Source: Streptomyces alboflavus (lineage in GTDB: Bacteria > Actinomycetota > Actinomycetes > Streptomycetales > Streptomycetaceae). From it: a stretch of 64,000 bases of DNA. The stretch spans positions 70,229-134,228 of the forward strand of contig NZ_JNXT01000018.1 of NCBI RefSeq assembly GCF_000716675.1. The letters run 5' to 3'. A program made the translations under genes and the position numbers. The notes beneath the pieces were generated by a model. It searched no databases. It saw only the letters and a program-made list of their open reading frames with translations, and was not told the DNA's origin. Below are positions 50,835 to 60,700 of this stretch, one piece after another; positions within the stretch are counted from its first letter, which is position 1, and every line of letters begins with the position of its first letter.

Positions 50835-52529
50835 ATGCGGCTGCGCGCACTCCTTGACACCGACGCGCTGGGCCTCAGGCTGCTCGGCGGCGAGGACGAG
50901 CTGGACCGCACCGTGCGTGGCGTGATGACCACGGACCTGCGCGACCCCAGCCGCTACCTCGCGGGCGGCGAGCTGGTGCTCACCGGTCTCGCCTGGCGCA
51001 GGGACGCCTCGGACACCGAGCCTTTTGTACGTATTCTCGCAGCCGCCGGGGTCGCCGCCCTGGCCGCGGGCGAGGCGGAGCTCGGCGCCGTCCCCGAGGA
51101 CCTGGTCGAGGCCTGCGCCCGCCACCGCCTGCCGCTGTTCGCGGTCAACGAGTCGGTGGCGTTCGCGACGATCACCGAGCACGTCGTACGCCAGGTGTCC
51201 GGCGAGCGCGCCGGTGACCTGGCGGCCGTGGTGGACCGCCACCGCCGCCTGATGACCTCGGGCCCCGCGGGCGGCGGCCCCGACGTGGTCCTCGACCTGC
51301 TCGGCACCGACCTGGACCTGCGGGCCTGGGTGCTCTCCCCCGCCGGACGGCCCATCGCGGGGGCGGGCACGGCGGGCCCGGCCCTGCCCGCGGCGGTCTG
51401 CGCGCGGCTCGCCGGGGAGCAGCTGGCCGCCGCCAGGACGGGGCGCAGGGGCCCGCACCGGGTGAGCGTGGACGGGGTCACGTACTCGCTGTTCCCCATT
51501 CGGTCCAGTGGCCGGGGTGCGGTCAGCGCGTCCCGGGACGTGCGCGAGACGGTCCTGTCGGACTGGCTGCTCGCCGTGGAGGCGGACGCGGGCGACTGGC
51601 CCGAGGAGCGGCTCGATCTGCTCCAGGGCGTCACCCAGCTGATCGCCGTGGAGCGGGACCGCAGGGACGCGGCGCGCACGGTGCGCCGCCGCCTCGCCCA
51701 GGAGGTCCTCGAACTGGTCCAGACGGGCGCGGCGCCCGCCGAGATCGCGGCGCGCCTGCGGGTCGCGGCGCCGGTGCTGCTGCCCGGCCTCGGGGCGGCG
51801 CCGCACTGGCAGGTCGTGGTGGCGCGGGTGGAGTGGGAAGCGGCGGTCGGCGCCGAAGGGCCGGGTATCGAGGGCGGCCCGGTCGCCCAGTCCCTCCTGG
51901 AGGAGATCCTGGTCGACCCGACGGCGGCCGGACCCGACCCGTCCGACCGGATCGCGGTGGCCCACACCGGCGACGAGGCCATCGCCCTTGTGCCGCTGCC
52001 CGCGCTGTCCGCCGATGTGGACGGCGCCGAGCCGGGGCTGCTCGCGGACGCGCTGCTCACGGCCGTGCGGGAGCCGCTCTCCGCGGGCCTCGCGGACGAC
52101 GGGCGGCTCACGATCGGCGTCAGCGCGTCCGTGCACTCGGCGGAGGGGCTGCGGGGCGCCCTGGAGGAGGCCCGGCACGCCCGCAGGGTCGCCGCGGCGC
52201 GGCCGGGCCGGGTGTGCGCGGCGGGCCACCAGGAGCTGGCCTCGCACGTGCTGCTTCTGCCCTTCGTGCCCGACGACGTGCGCCGCGCGTTCACCGCGCG
52301 CCTGCTCGACCCGCTGCGCGAGTACGACCGCAGGCACCGCGCCGAGCTGATCCCGACCCTGGAGGCGTTCCTCGACTGCGACGGCTCCTGGACGCGCTGC
52401 GCGACCCGGCTGCACCTGCACGTCAACACGCTGCGCTACCGGGTCGGGCGTATCGAGCAGTTGACGGGCCGTGACCTTTCCCGACTTGAGGACAAGCTGG
52501 ACTTCTTCCTGGCCCTGCGCATGAGTTGA
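50835..52529 (+). CDS. pucR: PucR family regulator of purine catabolism
   Basis: A 564-residue PucR protein. The N-terminal PucR domain covers about 1-130 (MRLRALLDTDALGLRLLGGE; LRDPSRYLAGGELVLTGLAW). A GGDEF-like middle domain follows. The C-terminal HTH is LEAFLDCDGSWTRCATRLHL then HVNTLRYRVGRIEQLTGRDL. PucR proteins control xanthine dehydrogenase and uricase genes in response to nitrogen or purine state. It is divergent from the xdh operon, which is its probable target. Confidence 0.92.
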   Translation: MRLRALLDTDALGLRLLGGEDELDRTVRGVMTTDLRDPSRYLAGGELVLTGLAWRRDASDTEPFVRILAAAGVAALAAGEAELGAVPEDLVEACARHRLPLFAVNESVAFATITEHVVRQVSGERAGDLAAVVDRHRRLMTSGPAGGGPDVVLDLLGTDLDLRAWVLSPAGRPIAGAGTAGPALPAAVCARLAGEQLAAARTGRRGPHRVSVDGVTYSLFPIRSSGRGAVSASRDVRETVLSDWLLAVEADAGDWPEERLDLLQGVTQLIAVERDRRDAARTVRRRLAQEVLELVQTGAAPAEIAARLRVAAPVLLPGLGAAPHWQVVVARVEWEAAVGAEGPGIEGGPVAQSLLEEILVDPTAAGPDPSDRIAVAHTGDEAIALVPLPALSADVDGAEPGLLADALLTAVREPLSAGLADDGRLTIGVSASVHSAEGLRGALEEARHARRVAAARPGRVCAAGHQELASHVLLLPFVPDDVRRAFTARLLDPLREYDRRHRAELIPTLEAFLDCDGSWTRCATRLHLHVNTLRYRVGRIEQLTGRDLSRLEDKLDFFLALRMS

Positions 52530-52616
52530 GGCCCTGGGGCGGATTCTCAGGGGCCGCGGGCGTCTCCGCGGCCCCGCGGCCTCCGCCCGTCCCGCTGCTC
52601 TCGTTCCCCCTCGTTT

Positions 52617-52630
52617 GTGAAATCTTTCAC
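52617..52630. promoter_or_regulatory. Palindrome upstream of the TPR gene
   Basis: GTGAAA-TC-TTTCAC is a perfect 14-base palindrome, 84-97 bp upstream of the GTG at 52714, in an otherwise gene-free 184-bp gap. It is a possible operator. Confidence 0.4.
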
Positions 52631-52713
52631 CCATCCCCTTGGCCGAGCGCGCCGATCCGTGCTGAGATTCGCCCACGACTCAACAGCTCAATGGCGCGCT
52701 AGGGGAGGGCAAC

Positions 52714-53490
52714 GTGGCGCATACCGCCATGTCTGGTACCGGAACGAACGCTCAGAACGATCCACTCCAGACCGCGGTATGGCGGCTGCGCTCGCGCGGC
52801 TGCTGGACCGACGCGGCGGCGCTGCTCGCCACCCGAGAGGGCGCGGACGTCGCCGTCCAGAGAACCTCGCTCCTCATCGAGCGCTGCCTGTTCACCGGCG
52901 AGGGCTGGGACGAGGCCGAGGACAGCCTGAGGACGGCGGAGGCGGTCGCCGACGATGACGACGCCCGCGGCGCCGCGGCCTGCGAGCGCGGCCAACTCGC
53001 GTACGCGGCCACGGTGTTGAACGTACGGGACCGGGCCGACGAGGCCCGCACCGCGCTCGGCAGGGCGGCCGCGCTGCTGGCCCCCGGGTCCTCCGGGCGC
53101 CCCCTGCTCGACTTCCGCCGCGGCCTGATCGCCGAGCACATCGCGGACTCCCCACAGGCGGCTCGCGCCGCCTACCGCCGCGCCCACGCCGGGGCCACCG
53201 CCCACGACGACCCGCTCCTGCTCTCCTTCACCTGGCGCCATCTGGCCGGACTCGCCCTGCGCGAGGGCGAGTTGGCCGACGCCCGGCACGGCTTCGCGGA
53301 GTCCCTGCGGCTCCGCGAGGAGCTGGGATTCCTCGTCGGCACGGCCCCGGCGCTCGCCGCCCTCGCGGACGCGGAGCCCGAACCGGAGGCGTCCCGCCTT
53401 CGCGCCGAGGCGACCCGGCTGTTCCGGCTCCTCGGCGGGGTGCCGTCGTGGCTTGCGGCACAGCTGACGCCGCCCGCGCCGGCGGCCTGA
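52714..53490 (+). CDS. TPR-like helical protein
   Basis: A 258-residue protein of repeated helix pairs. The periodic A-x-x-x-Y/L-x-x-A pattern (AACERGQLAYAATVLNVRDR; PQAARAAYRRAHAGATAHDD; LADARHGFAESLRLREELGF) indicates tetratricopeptide-like repeats. There is no signal peptide or membrane helix, so it is a cytoplasmic scaffold of unknown partner. The GTG start has AGGGGAGGG upstream. Streptomyces encode many such short TPR proteins. Confidence 0.75.
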   Translation: MAHTAMSGTGTNAQNDPLQTAVWRLRSRGCWTDAAALLATREGADVAVQRTSLLIERCLFTGEGWDEAEDSLRTAEAVADDDDARGAAACERGQLAYAATVLNVRDRADEARTALGRAAALLAPGSSGRPLLDFRRGLIAEHIADSPQAARAAYRRAHAGATAHDDPLLLSFTWRHLAGLALREGELADARHGFAESLRLREELGFLVGTAPALAALADAEPEPEASRLRAEATRLFRLLGGVPSWLAAQLTPPAPAA

Positions 53491-53505
53491 GGCAGGGGCC
53501 ACGCG

Positions 53506-53544
53506 GCGGCCGACGCGGACGGTGTTCCCGTCCGGCGGGCCGCC
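53506..53544. terminator. Hairpin between convergent TPR and GntR genes
   Basis: GGCGGCC (53506-53512)/GGCCGCC (53538-53544) and an inner GGACGG/CCGTCC pair form an interrupted stem in the 60-bp gap between the two stop codons. Confidence 0.6.
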
Positions 53545-53550
53545 GCCTGG

Positions 53551-54429
53551 TCAGACGTCGCCGCCCGTGAAGTGTTCGCGCACCAGCGACTGGACCACCG
53601 GCAGGTCGCGGGCGACCAGGGCGTCAAGGAGGGCGATGTGTTCGGCCGCGTCGGCCACGAGGTCGGCGCGGCGGCCCGCGACGGGGCCCGACACCAGGGG
53701 CCACTGGGAGCGGCGGTGCAGGTCGTCGGCGACCTGGACGAGCTGCTGGTTGCCGGAGAGGCCGAGCAGGGCGCCGTGGAAGGCCCGGTCCGCCTCGGCG
53801 TAGCGGGCCAGGTCGGCGCAGGCCGCGGCGGCCACGGTCGCCTCCGCCAGGGGGCGCAGCCGCGCCCAGGCCTCCGCGGGCACGCTGCGGGCGAGCCGCA
53901 GCATCACGGGCACCTCGATCAGCGCCCGCACCTCCGCCAGCTCCCCCAGCTCACGCGCCCCGCGCCGGGTGACCCGGAAGCCACGGTTGGGGACCACCTC
54001 CACCGCGCCTTCGAGCGCGAGCTGCTGCATGGCCTCGCGCACGGGCGTCGCCGAGACCCCGAAGCGCTCACCGAGGGCAGGGGCGGAGTACACCTCGCCC
54101 GGCGCGAGCTCGCCGCCGACCAGCGCGGCACGCAGGGCGTCGAGCACCTGGCCGCGCACGGAGGTGCGCTGCATGGGCTTGCGCGGGGGCGGTACGCCGA
54201 GGCGGCGGGCCGGTATGTCCGGGACGGCGTCGTCCTGCCCGTCGAGGGCACCGCCGCCAGGGCCGCCGTCGGGGCCGCCGTGCGTGTGCTCGCCCCGCGC
54301 CGCCGCGTGCGCCTGCCCCGACCCCGACTGCCCCGACTGCCCCGACTGCTCCGGCACGCGCCCGGCGGCGCGCATGGCGGTCACATCCGCCGTCCGCGCT
54401 CCCGCCCGCTCCACGCTCGCCTCCCGCAC
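53551..54429 (-). CDS. GntR family regulator (FCD subfamily)
   Basis: A 292-residue regulator. The first 85 residues are Gly/Ser/Pro-rich and include S-G-Q repeats from three 9-bp units (54322-54348). The GntR winged helix follows (VRGQVLDALRAALVGGELAP; APALGERFGVSATPVREAMQ). The FCD helical effector domain ends the protein, with a metal/acid-binding pattern (D-R-A-F-H; A-E-H). FCD regulators usually answer to small carboxylates. The start could also lie at a later ATG, shortening the disordered tail. It is divergent from the FhuF-like gene. Confidence 0.88.
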   Translation of the reverse strand: MREASVERAGARTADVTAMRAAGRVPEQSGQSGQSGSGQAHAAARGEHTHGGPDGGPGGGALDGQDDAVPDIPARRLGVPPPRKPMQRTSVRGQVLDALRAALVGGELAPGEVYSAPALGERFGVSATPVREAMQQLALEGAVEVVPNRGFRVTRRGARELGELAEVRALIEVPVMLRLARSVPAEAWARLRPLAEATVAAAACADLARYAEADRAFHGALLGLSGNQQLVQVADDLHRRSQWPLVSGPVAGRRADLVADAAEHIALLDALVARDLPVVQSLVREHFTGGDV

Positions 54430-54509
54430 TTCCGCGCCCCGTCCGTCCGAAACGTACGAGAAGCACCATAGGCGGACACGACCGCAGTTGAAACCTCGAT
54501 CATGTTGGG

Positions 54510-54528
54510 TAAGGTTAGGCTTACCTGT
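54510..54528. promoter_or_regulatory. Iron box (DmdR1/IdeR-type operator)
   Basis: TAAGGTTAGGCTTACCTGT closely fits the known TTAGGTTAGGCTAACCTAA consensus of actinobacterial iron repressors and lies 29 bp before the ATG of the FhuF-like gene. Iron-replete repression is inferred. Confidence 0.8.
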
Positions 54529-54557
54529 AATCGATCGTGATTCGGTGGTCCCCGCGC

Positions 54558-55427
54558 ATGTCCGTTCCCACCCTGGAAAGCGGCGCTCGACGTACGGAGC
54601 GCGCTCAGAGCCCCGTCACCGCCGCCTACGCCCGCCTCACCGAGGTGTTCCCCGGGCTGCGCATCCAGGAGCTGGCCGAGGACGAACAGCCGCCGCGGGG
54701 CGGTGGCTGGGTGGGCGCGGCCGGGCTCGCGGAGGCCGGGGCCGCGTTCGAGGAGTTCCTCGCCTGGGACGACGCGCAGGTCGTGAAGGACTACGGCCAG
54801 CAGGCCCGCCCGGACGTCGTCGCCAGCTTCGGCCTGCACCGCTACGCCTGGCCCGCCACCCTGCTGTTCACGGTGCCGTGGTTCCTCCAGCGCCGGGTGC
54901 CGAGCTATCCGGTGGAGAACGTCTTCTTCCAGCGCGCCCTCGGCAAGTTCGCCGTGCGCCCGGGCGGCTTCGTCTGCCTGCCGGACGACCCGGCGGCCAC
55001 GCTGCCCGGCGCCCGCGTCGTGGCGGACGAGGAGGCGCTGCGTGCCGCGCTGCGGGCGGCGGTGGCGGAGCACATGGGGCCGCTGCTCGACGGCTTCGGC
55101 CCGCGGATGCGGCGCCGGGGCCGGGCGCTGTGGGCCGTCGCCACGGACGAGATCGTCGAGGGCCTCTGGTACGTGGCCCACCTGCTCGGTGAGGAGCAGC
55201 GCGCCACGACCGAGCTGGAGCAGCTGCTCCCGGGCGCCACCAAGCCGTACGTCGGCACCGCCGCGTTCCGCGAACTGACCGGGCCGAACGGCGAGAAGCT
55301 GCCCACCCGGGACCGCGCAAGCTGCTGCATGTTCTACACGCTGCGGCCCGCCGACACCTGCGTCACCTGCCCCCGTATGTGCGACGCCGACCGCGTCGCG
55401 CGGCTGACGGCCGACGCCGCGAGCTGA
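54558..55427 (+). CDS. FhuF-like [2Fe-2S] ferric-siderophore reductase
   Basis: A 289-residue protein whose C-terminus has the FhuF cluster motif C-C-x10-C-x2-C (SCCMFYTLRPADTCVTC). The body (ASFGLHRYAWPATLLFTVPW) matches actinobacterial FhuF homologues, which release iron from siderophores in the cytoplasm. The iron box directly upstream supports this role. ATG 54558 is used; a GTG at 54537 is an alternative. Confidence 0.88.
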   Translation: MSVPTLESGARRTERAQSPVTAAYARLTEVFPGLRIQELAEDEQPPRGGGWVGAAGLAEAGAAFEEFLAWDDAQVVKDYGQQARPDVVASFGLHRYAWPATLLFTVPWFLQRRVPSYPVENVFFQRALGKFAVRPGGFVCLPDDPAATLPGARVVADEEALRAALRAAVAEHMGPLLDGFGPRMRRRGRALWAVATDEIVEGLWYVAHLLGEEQRATTELEQLLPGATKPYVGTAAFRELTGPNGEKLPTRDRASCCMFYTLRPADTCVTCPRMCDADRVARLTADAAS

Positions 55428-55662
55428 CGCCTCCCGCGGCCCGCCGGGCCGCCCGGACGGCACCCCCTCCCCGAACCACCCCTTCGTGCGCGTTTAATCG
55501 AACCCAATTCCAGCGTCTCCGGCGTGAGTTCGACGTATTCGGCGCTCGGTACGGCCCTCACCACCCCCTTGGCGTCCTCTTGCCGGAAAACCGCCTTGAG
55601 CGCCGTGCGGGGTGGGTCAGTATGGCGCCCGAACTCGCCCTACGCGACGCAAGGGACGCCAG

Positions 55663-56730
55663 ATGAGACTGACCGACATATCGCTGGACTGGCTGCTGCC
55701 CGGCGGGATCCTGCTCCTGGGCATGGCAGTCGCGGTGGCGGTACTCGCGCGGGGCAGGAAGGCCCAGGCGAAGGTGACCACCAGCGACGACTCGTGGGAG
55801 CGCAACGAGGAGCGCCGCAGGCGCAAGGAAGCCGTCTACGGCACCGCCTCCTACGTCCTCCTCTTCTGCTGCGCGGCGGTCGCCGCCGCCCTCTCCTTCC
55901 ACGGCCTGGTCGGCTTCGGCCGGCAGAACCTGAACCTCTCCGACGGCTGGGAGTACCTGGTCCCCTTCGGCCTCGACGGCGCCGCCATGTTCTGCTCCGT
56001 CCTCGCGGTGCGCGAGGCGAGCCACGGTGACGCGGCGCTCGGCTCGCGGCTCCTGGTGTGGACGTTCGCGGGGGCCGCCGCCTGGTTCAACTGGGTGCAC
56101 GCGCCGCGCGGCATCGGGCACGCGGGTGCCCCGCAGTTCTTCGCCGGGATGTCCCTGTCCGCGGCCGTGCTCTTCGACCGGGCCCTGAAGCAGACCCGCA
56201 GGGCCGCGCTGCGCGAGCAGGGGCTCGTGCCACGGCCGCTGCCGCAGATCCGCATCGTGCGGTGGCTGCGGGCGCCGCGGGAGACCTTCGGCGCGTGGTC
56301 GCTGATGCTGCTCGAAGGCGTACGCACCCTCGACGAGGCCGTCGAGGAGGTGCGCGAGGACCGGCGCGAGAAGGAGCAGGCGCGGACGCGGCGGCGGGAC
56401 CAGGAGAAGCTGGAGCGGGCGCAGCTCAAGGCCATCAGCCGGGGGCATCGCGGGTACCACGGGCGCGGGGCGCGGCAGGTGGACGTCCAGGTCGGCTCCT
56501 CGGGCGGGTCCGCGCAGGTCGGCGCGGACCCTGCCATAGGTGCGCCGCCGCCATCGCCGCCGCCCCAGGACGAGCTTCCCGTACGGCACCGGCCCTCCCT
56601 TCAGGCCGTACCGAATGACCGGTCCGCTCCCGTCACCGTCGACCTCACCGCCGAGGACGACACCCAGACGCTGCCCCGGCTCGACTCCCTGGAGCAGAAG
56701 CTGAAGGACCTGGAACAGCAGTTCGGCTGA
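55663..56730 (+). CDS. DUF2637 membrane protein
   Basis: A 355-residue protein with about five membrane helices: one at the N-terminus (LLPGGILLLGMAVAVAVLA) and four between about 60 and 170. GLVGFGRQNLNLSDGWEYLV and LDGAAMFCSVLAVREAS are typical of DUF2637. A charged coiled-coil-like cytoplasmic tail follows (EEVREDRREKEQARTRRRDQ), with a Pro-rich end and a final short coiled coil. DUF2637 proteins resemble plasmid-spread (Spd) membrane proteins of Streptomyces, but no transfer gene is nearby. Function unknown. Confidence 0.8.
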   Translation: MRLTDISLDWLLPGGILLLGMAVAVAVLARGRKAQAKVTTSDDSWERNEERRRRKEAVYGTASYVLLFCCAAVAAALSFHGLVGFGRQNLNLSDGWEYLVPFGLDGAAMFCSVLAVREASHGDAALGSRLLVWTFAGAAAWFNWVHAPRGIGHAGAPQFFAGMSLSAAVLFDRALKQTRRAALREQGLVPRPLPQIRIVRWLRAPRETFGAWSLMLLEGVRTLDEAVEEVREDRREKEQARTRRRDQEKLERAQLKAISRGHRGYHGRGARQVDVQVGSSGGSAQVGADPAIGAPPPSPPPQDELPVRHRPSLQAVPNDRSAPVTVDLTAEDDTQTLPRLDSLEQKLKDLEQQFG

Positions 56731-56752
56731 ACCCCGGCCGGGGCGCACCCCG

Positions 56753-56888
56753 ATCGGCGCTCCGCGCCTCGTCCTCAAGCGCCGGACGGGCTCTCTCCCA
56801 CCCGCCCGCCCGTACTTGCACCCTCTGGCCAACAGCACGGCACATTTCAGCCCGTCCGGCGATTGAGGACGAGGCGCGGAGCGCCGAT
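56753..56888. repeat. Inverted pair of the 40-bp dispersed repeat
   Basis: Two 40-bp units, 56753-56792 (minus orientation) and 56849-56888 (plus), are inverted copies with one mismatch and a 56-bp spacer. Each unit ends in its own short hairpin (GGCGCTCCGCGCC type). They fill the gap between the convergent DUF2637 and HATPase genes and may serve as a two-way terminator. Confidence 0.9.
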
Positions 56889-56932
56889 GCGAGGGCGCGC
56901 CGTCCCACGGCACCGGGGCGCCCCGCGAAGGA

Positions 56933-57484
56933 TCAGCCCGGCCCCGCGTCCAGCTCGAACCACACCACCTTGCCCACCCCGTGCACCCGCACCCCCCACG
57001 CGTCGGCGAGGGACTGGACGAGGAGCAGCCCACGCCCGTGGGTGTCCTCGGCGTCCTCGGGCACACGTGGCCGTGGCCGACGCGCCACGAAGTCCCGGAC
57101 CTCGACCCGCAGCCGCCCCGGCCCCACCGTGGCGGTGAGAACCGCGTCCCGGTCGGTGTGCACGAGCGCGTTGGTGACCAGCTCACTGGCAAGCAGCTCC
57201 GCCGTCTCGGCCAGCCCGGGCCGCCCCCAGTGCCGCAACAGCTCCCGCAACGCACCCCGCGCCTCGGGCACCGCCCGCAGATCGGCGCGCCCGAGCCGCC
57301 GCCGCAGCTGCGCCCTCCCGGCCCCCGGCGCACCCCCGGCCGTATCGCCCCCGCGCTGCGGAGCGGACGCCTCCACACCGACGGAACCGACGGAACCGAC
57401 CGATCCCACTGAACCGGCCGACCCGACGGAACCGGCCGACCCGACGGAGCCGGTGGCAGCTCCTCCTCTTAGGTGTCTCGTCAT
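56933..57484 (-). CDS. HATPase_c anti-sigma/serine-kinase-like protein
   Basis: A 183-residue GHKL ATPase of the RsbW type. The N box is LLASELVTNALVHTDRDAVL. The G1 box region is VEVRDFVARRPRPR (D retained), and G2 is THGRGLLLVQSLADAWGV. Streptomyces have dozens of such proteins that bind anti-sigma-antagonists or control sigma factors. The first 60 residues include a disordered G-S-V repeat from 9-bp units. ATG 57484 has GGGGG upstream; ATG 57517 is also possible. Confidence 0.85.
   Translation of the reverse strand: MTRHLRGGAATGSVGSAGSVGSAGSVGSVGSVGSVGVEASAPQRGGDTAGGAPGAGRAQLRRRLGRADLRAVPEARGALRELLRHWGRPGLAETAELLASELVTNALVHTDRDAVLTATVGPGRLRVEVRDFVARRPRPRVPEDAEDTHGRGLLLVQSLADAWGVRVHGVGKVVWFELDAGPG
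57377..57457. repeat. 9-bp tandem repeat (about nine units) in the HATPase N-terminus
   Basis: Units such as ACCGACGGA and ACCGGCCGA, partly ordered as 18-bp pairs, encode G-S-V/G-S-A on the minus strand. Confidence 0.85.
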
Positions 57485-57701
57485 GACCCCCGCCCACCCG
57501 TTGCCCACCATGACCAAGCCCCCCGACCGGTCTCCATCTCGAACACGCTCACGGAATGCATTCCCGTCCCGTCAGGCCGCACTCATGTCCATTCGTCAAT
57601 CAAAGGGACGGATGCGCCGATGGGTTGGGGGGAAGTGAAGCCGAGTACGCCCCGACCGTCCCCCGGTCGACCCCCGTGAGCGAGAACGCGAAGGAGCCGC
57701 T

Positions 57702-60700
57702 GTGCACGACGACCGACCGCTGGTGGAGGAGCGCCTGGAACGCGCGCTGCGGCAGTTCATCAGGCCCGCCCAGTACGCGGCGCGGGTGCCCCTCGCCCTG
57801 TCCGTGTGGCACGCGCCGGGCGAGCCGGTGCCCGTGGCCGAGGCCCTCGCGGAGACGTATGAGCCGTTCAAGGCCGGATCCGACTGGGGAAAACCATGGT
57901 CGACGAGCTGGTTCCGGCTCGAAGGCCAGGTGCCGCGGGAGTGGGAGGGGCGGCACGTCGAGGCGGTGATCGACCCCGGGTTCACCGGGGAGGGCCCGGG
58001 CTTCCAGGCGGAGGGCCTGGTGTACGACGCCTCGGGGGTGCCCCTGAAGGGCATTCACCCGCGCAACCGTCATGTGCCGGTGGCGTCCCGCGCGCGGGGC
58101 GGCGAGCCGGTGCGGCTGCTGCTCGAAGCGGCGGCCAATCCGACCGTGCTGCACGACTTCGTACCGACCCCGCTCGGCGACATCCTGACGGCCGGCGATC
58201 GGCCCATCTACCGATTCGCGGCTGCCGACCTCGCCGTACTCGACGAGGACGTCTGGCAGCTGATTCTGGACATCGAGGTCCTCGACGAGCTGATGCGGGA
58301 GCTGGACCCGGCCAGGCCGCGGCGGCACGAGATCCTGCGGGCCGTCGAGGACATGCTCGACGCGCTCGACCTGCACGACGTGGCGGGGACCGCGGCCGCG
58401 GGCCGGGCCGCGCTGGCCGACGTGCTCTCGCGGCCCGCCGCCGCGAGCGCCCACCGCGTATCGGCTGCCGGGCACGCGCATATCGACTCGGCGTGGCTGT
58501 GGCCGCTGCGCGAGACGGTGCGCAAGGCGTCCCGCACGTTCGCCAATGTGACGGCGCTCGCGCGTGACTATCCGGAGCTGGTGTTCGCGTGCTCGCAGGC
58601 GCAGCAGTACGCGTGGGTGAAGGAGCACCAGCCGCACATCTGGGAACGCATCAAGAAGGCCGTCACGGACGGCACTTGGGCCCCGGTGGGGTCGATGTGG
58701 GTGGAGTCGGACGCCAACATGCCGGGCGGCGAGGCGCTCGCGCGGCAGATCGTGCACGGCAAGCGGTTCTTCCAGGAGGAGTTCGGCGTCGACACGGAGG
58801 AGATCTGGCTGCCGGACTCCTTCGGGTACACGGCCGCGTTCCCGCAGCTGGCGAAGCTCGCGGGCGTACGGTGGTTCCTCACGCAGAAGTTGAGCTGGAA
58901 CCAGTCCAACAAGATGCCGCACCACACCTTCTGGTGGGAGGGCATCGACGGGACCCGGGTCTTCACGCACTTCCCGCCGGTGGACACCTACAACTCCCAG
59001 CTGCACGGCACCGAACTCGCCCACGCGGAGCGGAACTTCGCCGACAAGGGCCGTGCGACCCGCTCCCTGGTGCCGTTCGGCTGGGGCGACGGCGGCGGCG
59101 GTCCGACCCGGGAGATGATGGAGCGGGCGCGCCGCCTGCGCTCCCTGGAGGGCTCGCCGCGCGTCGAGGTCGAGCGGCCATCGGCGTTCTTCGCGGCGGC
59201 CGAGGAGGAGTACGGCGAGCGGGCACCGGTGTGGTCCGGGGAGCTGTATCTGGAGCTGCACCGGGCGACGTACACCTCGCAGGCGGCCACCAAGCGCGGC
59301 AACCGGCGCACCGAACACGCCCTGCGGGAGGCCGAGTTGTGGTGCGCGGCGGCCGCCGTGAAGGACGCGGCGTACGCCTATCCGTACGACGACCTGGACC
59401 GGCTGTGGAAGACGGTCCTGCTGCACCAGTTCCACGACATCCTGCCCGGCTCCTCCATCGCCTGGGTGCACCGCGAGGCCCGCGACACCTACGCGCGCGT
59501 CCTCGCCGAGCTGGACTCCCTCACCGCTGAGGCGGTGCGCCACCTCGGCGGCGGCGAGGCCTCTGTGCTCAACTCATCGCCGTACGAACGCAGCGAGGTC
59601 GTCGAGCACGAGGGGCGGCTCGTGCACGTGAACGTCGGCGGGCTCGGCACCCGCGGGCTCGCGGAGGCGGCCGGGCAGGAGCGGGAGGCGGGGGCGGTGA
59701 CCTCGGCGACCCGCACCGGGCAGGAGATCGTGCTGTCCAACGAGCACCTGCGGGTGACCATCGACTCCGACGGGCTGCTCGCTTCCGTCCTCGACCGGGC
59801 CGCCGACCGCGAGGTCCTCGCCCCCGGCAGCCGCGGCAACCTCCTCCAGCTGCACCCCGACCACCCCACCCACTACGACGCGTGGGACCTCGACAAGCAC
59901 TACCGCCACCGGCACACCGACCTCACCCGGGCCGAGTCCGTGGAGCTGGTCGAGGACGGGCCGCTGCGGGCCTCCGTGCGGGTCGTGCGGGTCTTCGGCG
60001 CCGGGTCGCGGATCACGCAGGAGCTGCGGCTCGCCGCGGGCAGCCGCCGCCTCGACGTCGTCACCGAGGTCGAGTGGCGCGAGTCGGAGAAGGTGCTCAA
60101 GGCCGCGTTCCCGCTGGACGTGCAGGCCGAACGGTCCGCCGCAGAGATCCAGTTCGGGCATGTGCAGCGGCCCACCCACGCCAACACCTCCTGGGACGCG
60201 GCGCGCTTCGAGATCTGCGCGCACCGGTGGCTGCGGGTGGCCGAGGAGGACTACGGCGTCGCCGTCCTCAACGACTCCACCTACGGGCACGACGTCACCC
60301 GTACCCCGCACGCCGAAGGGCTCGGCACCACCGTCCGGCTCACCCTCCTGCGGGCGCCGCACAGCCCCGACCCGGACACCGACGTCGGCACCCACCACTT
60401 CACTTACTCGCTGCTGCCCGGGGCCGATACGGGGGACGCCGTCGCCGAGGGGCTCGCCCTCAATCTGCCCCTGCGGGTCGCCTCCGCGCCCGCTGTCGCG
60501 CCCCTCGTGCGGGTCGATCATCCCGGGGTGACCGTCGAGTCGGTCAAGCTTGCCGAGGATCGCAGTGGGGATGTGGTGGTGCGGCTGTACGAGTCCCGGG
60601 GTGGGCGGGCCCGGGCCGTCCTCACGACCTCGTTCCCCGTCTCCCGGGCCGACGTCACCGACCTCCTGGAACGCCCCCTCCACCCCGCCGACACCTCCGG

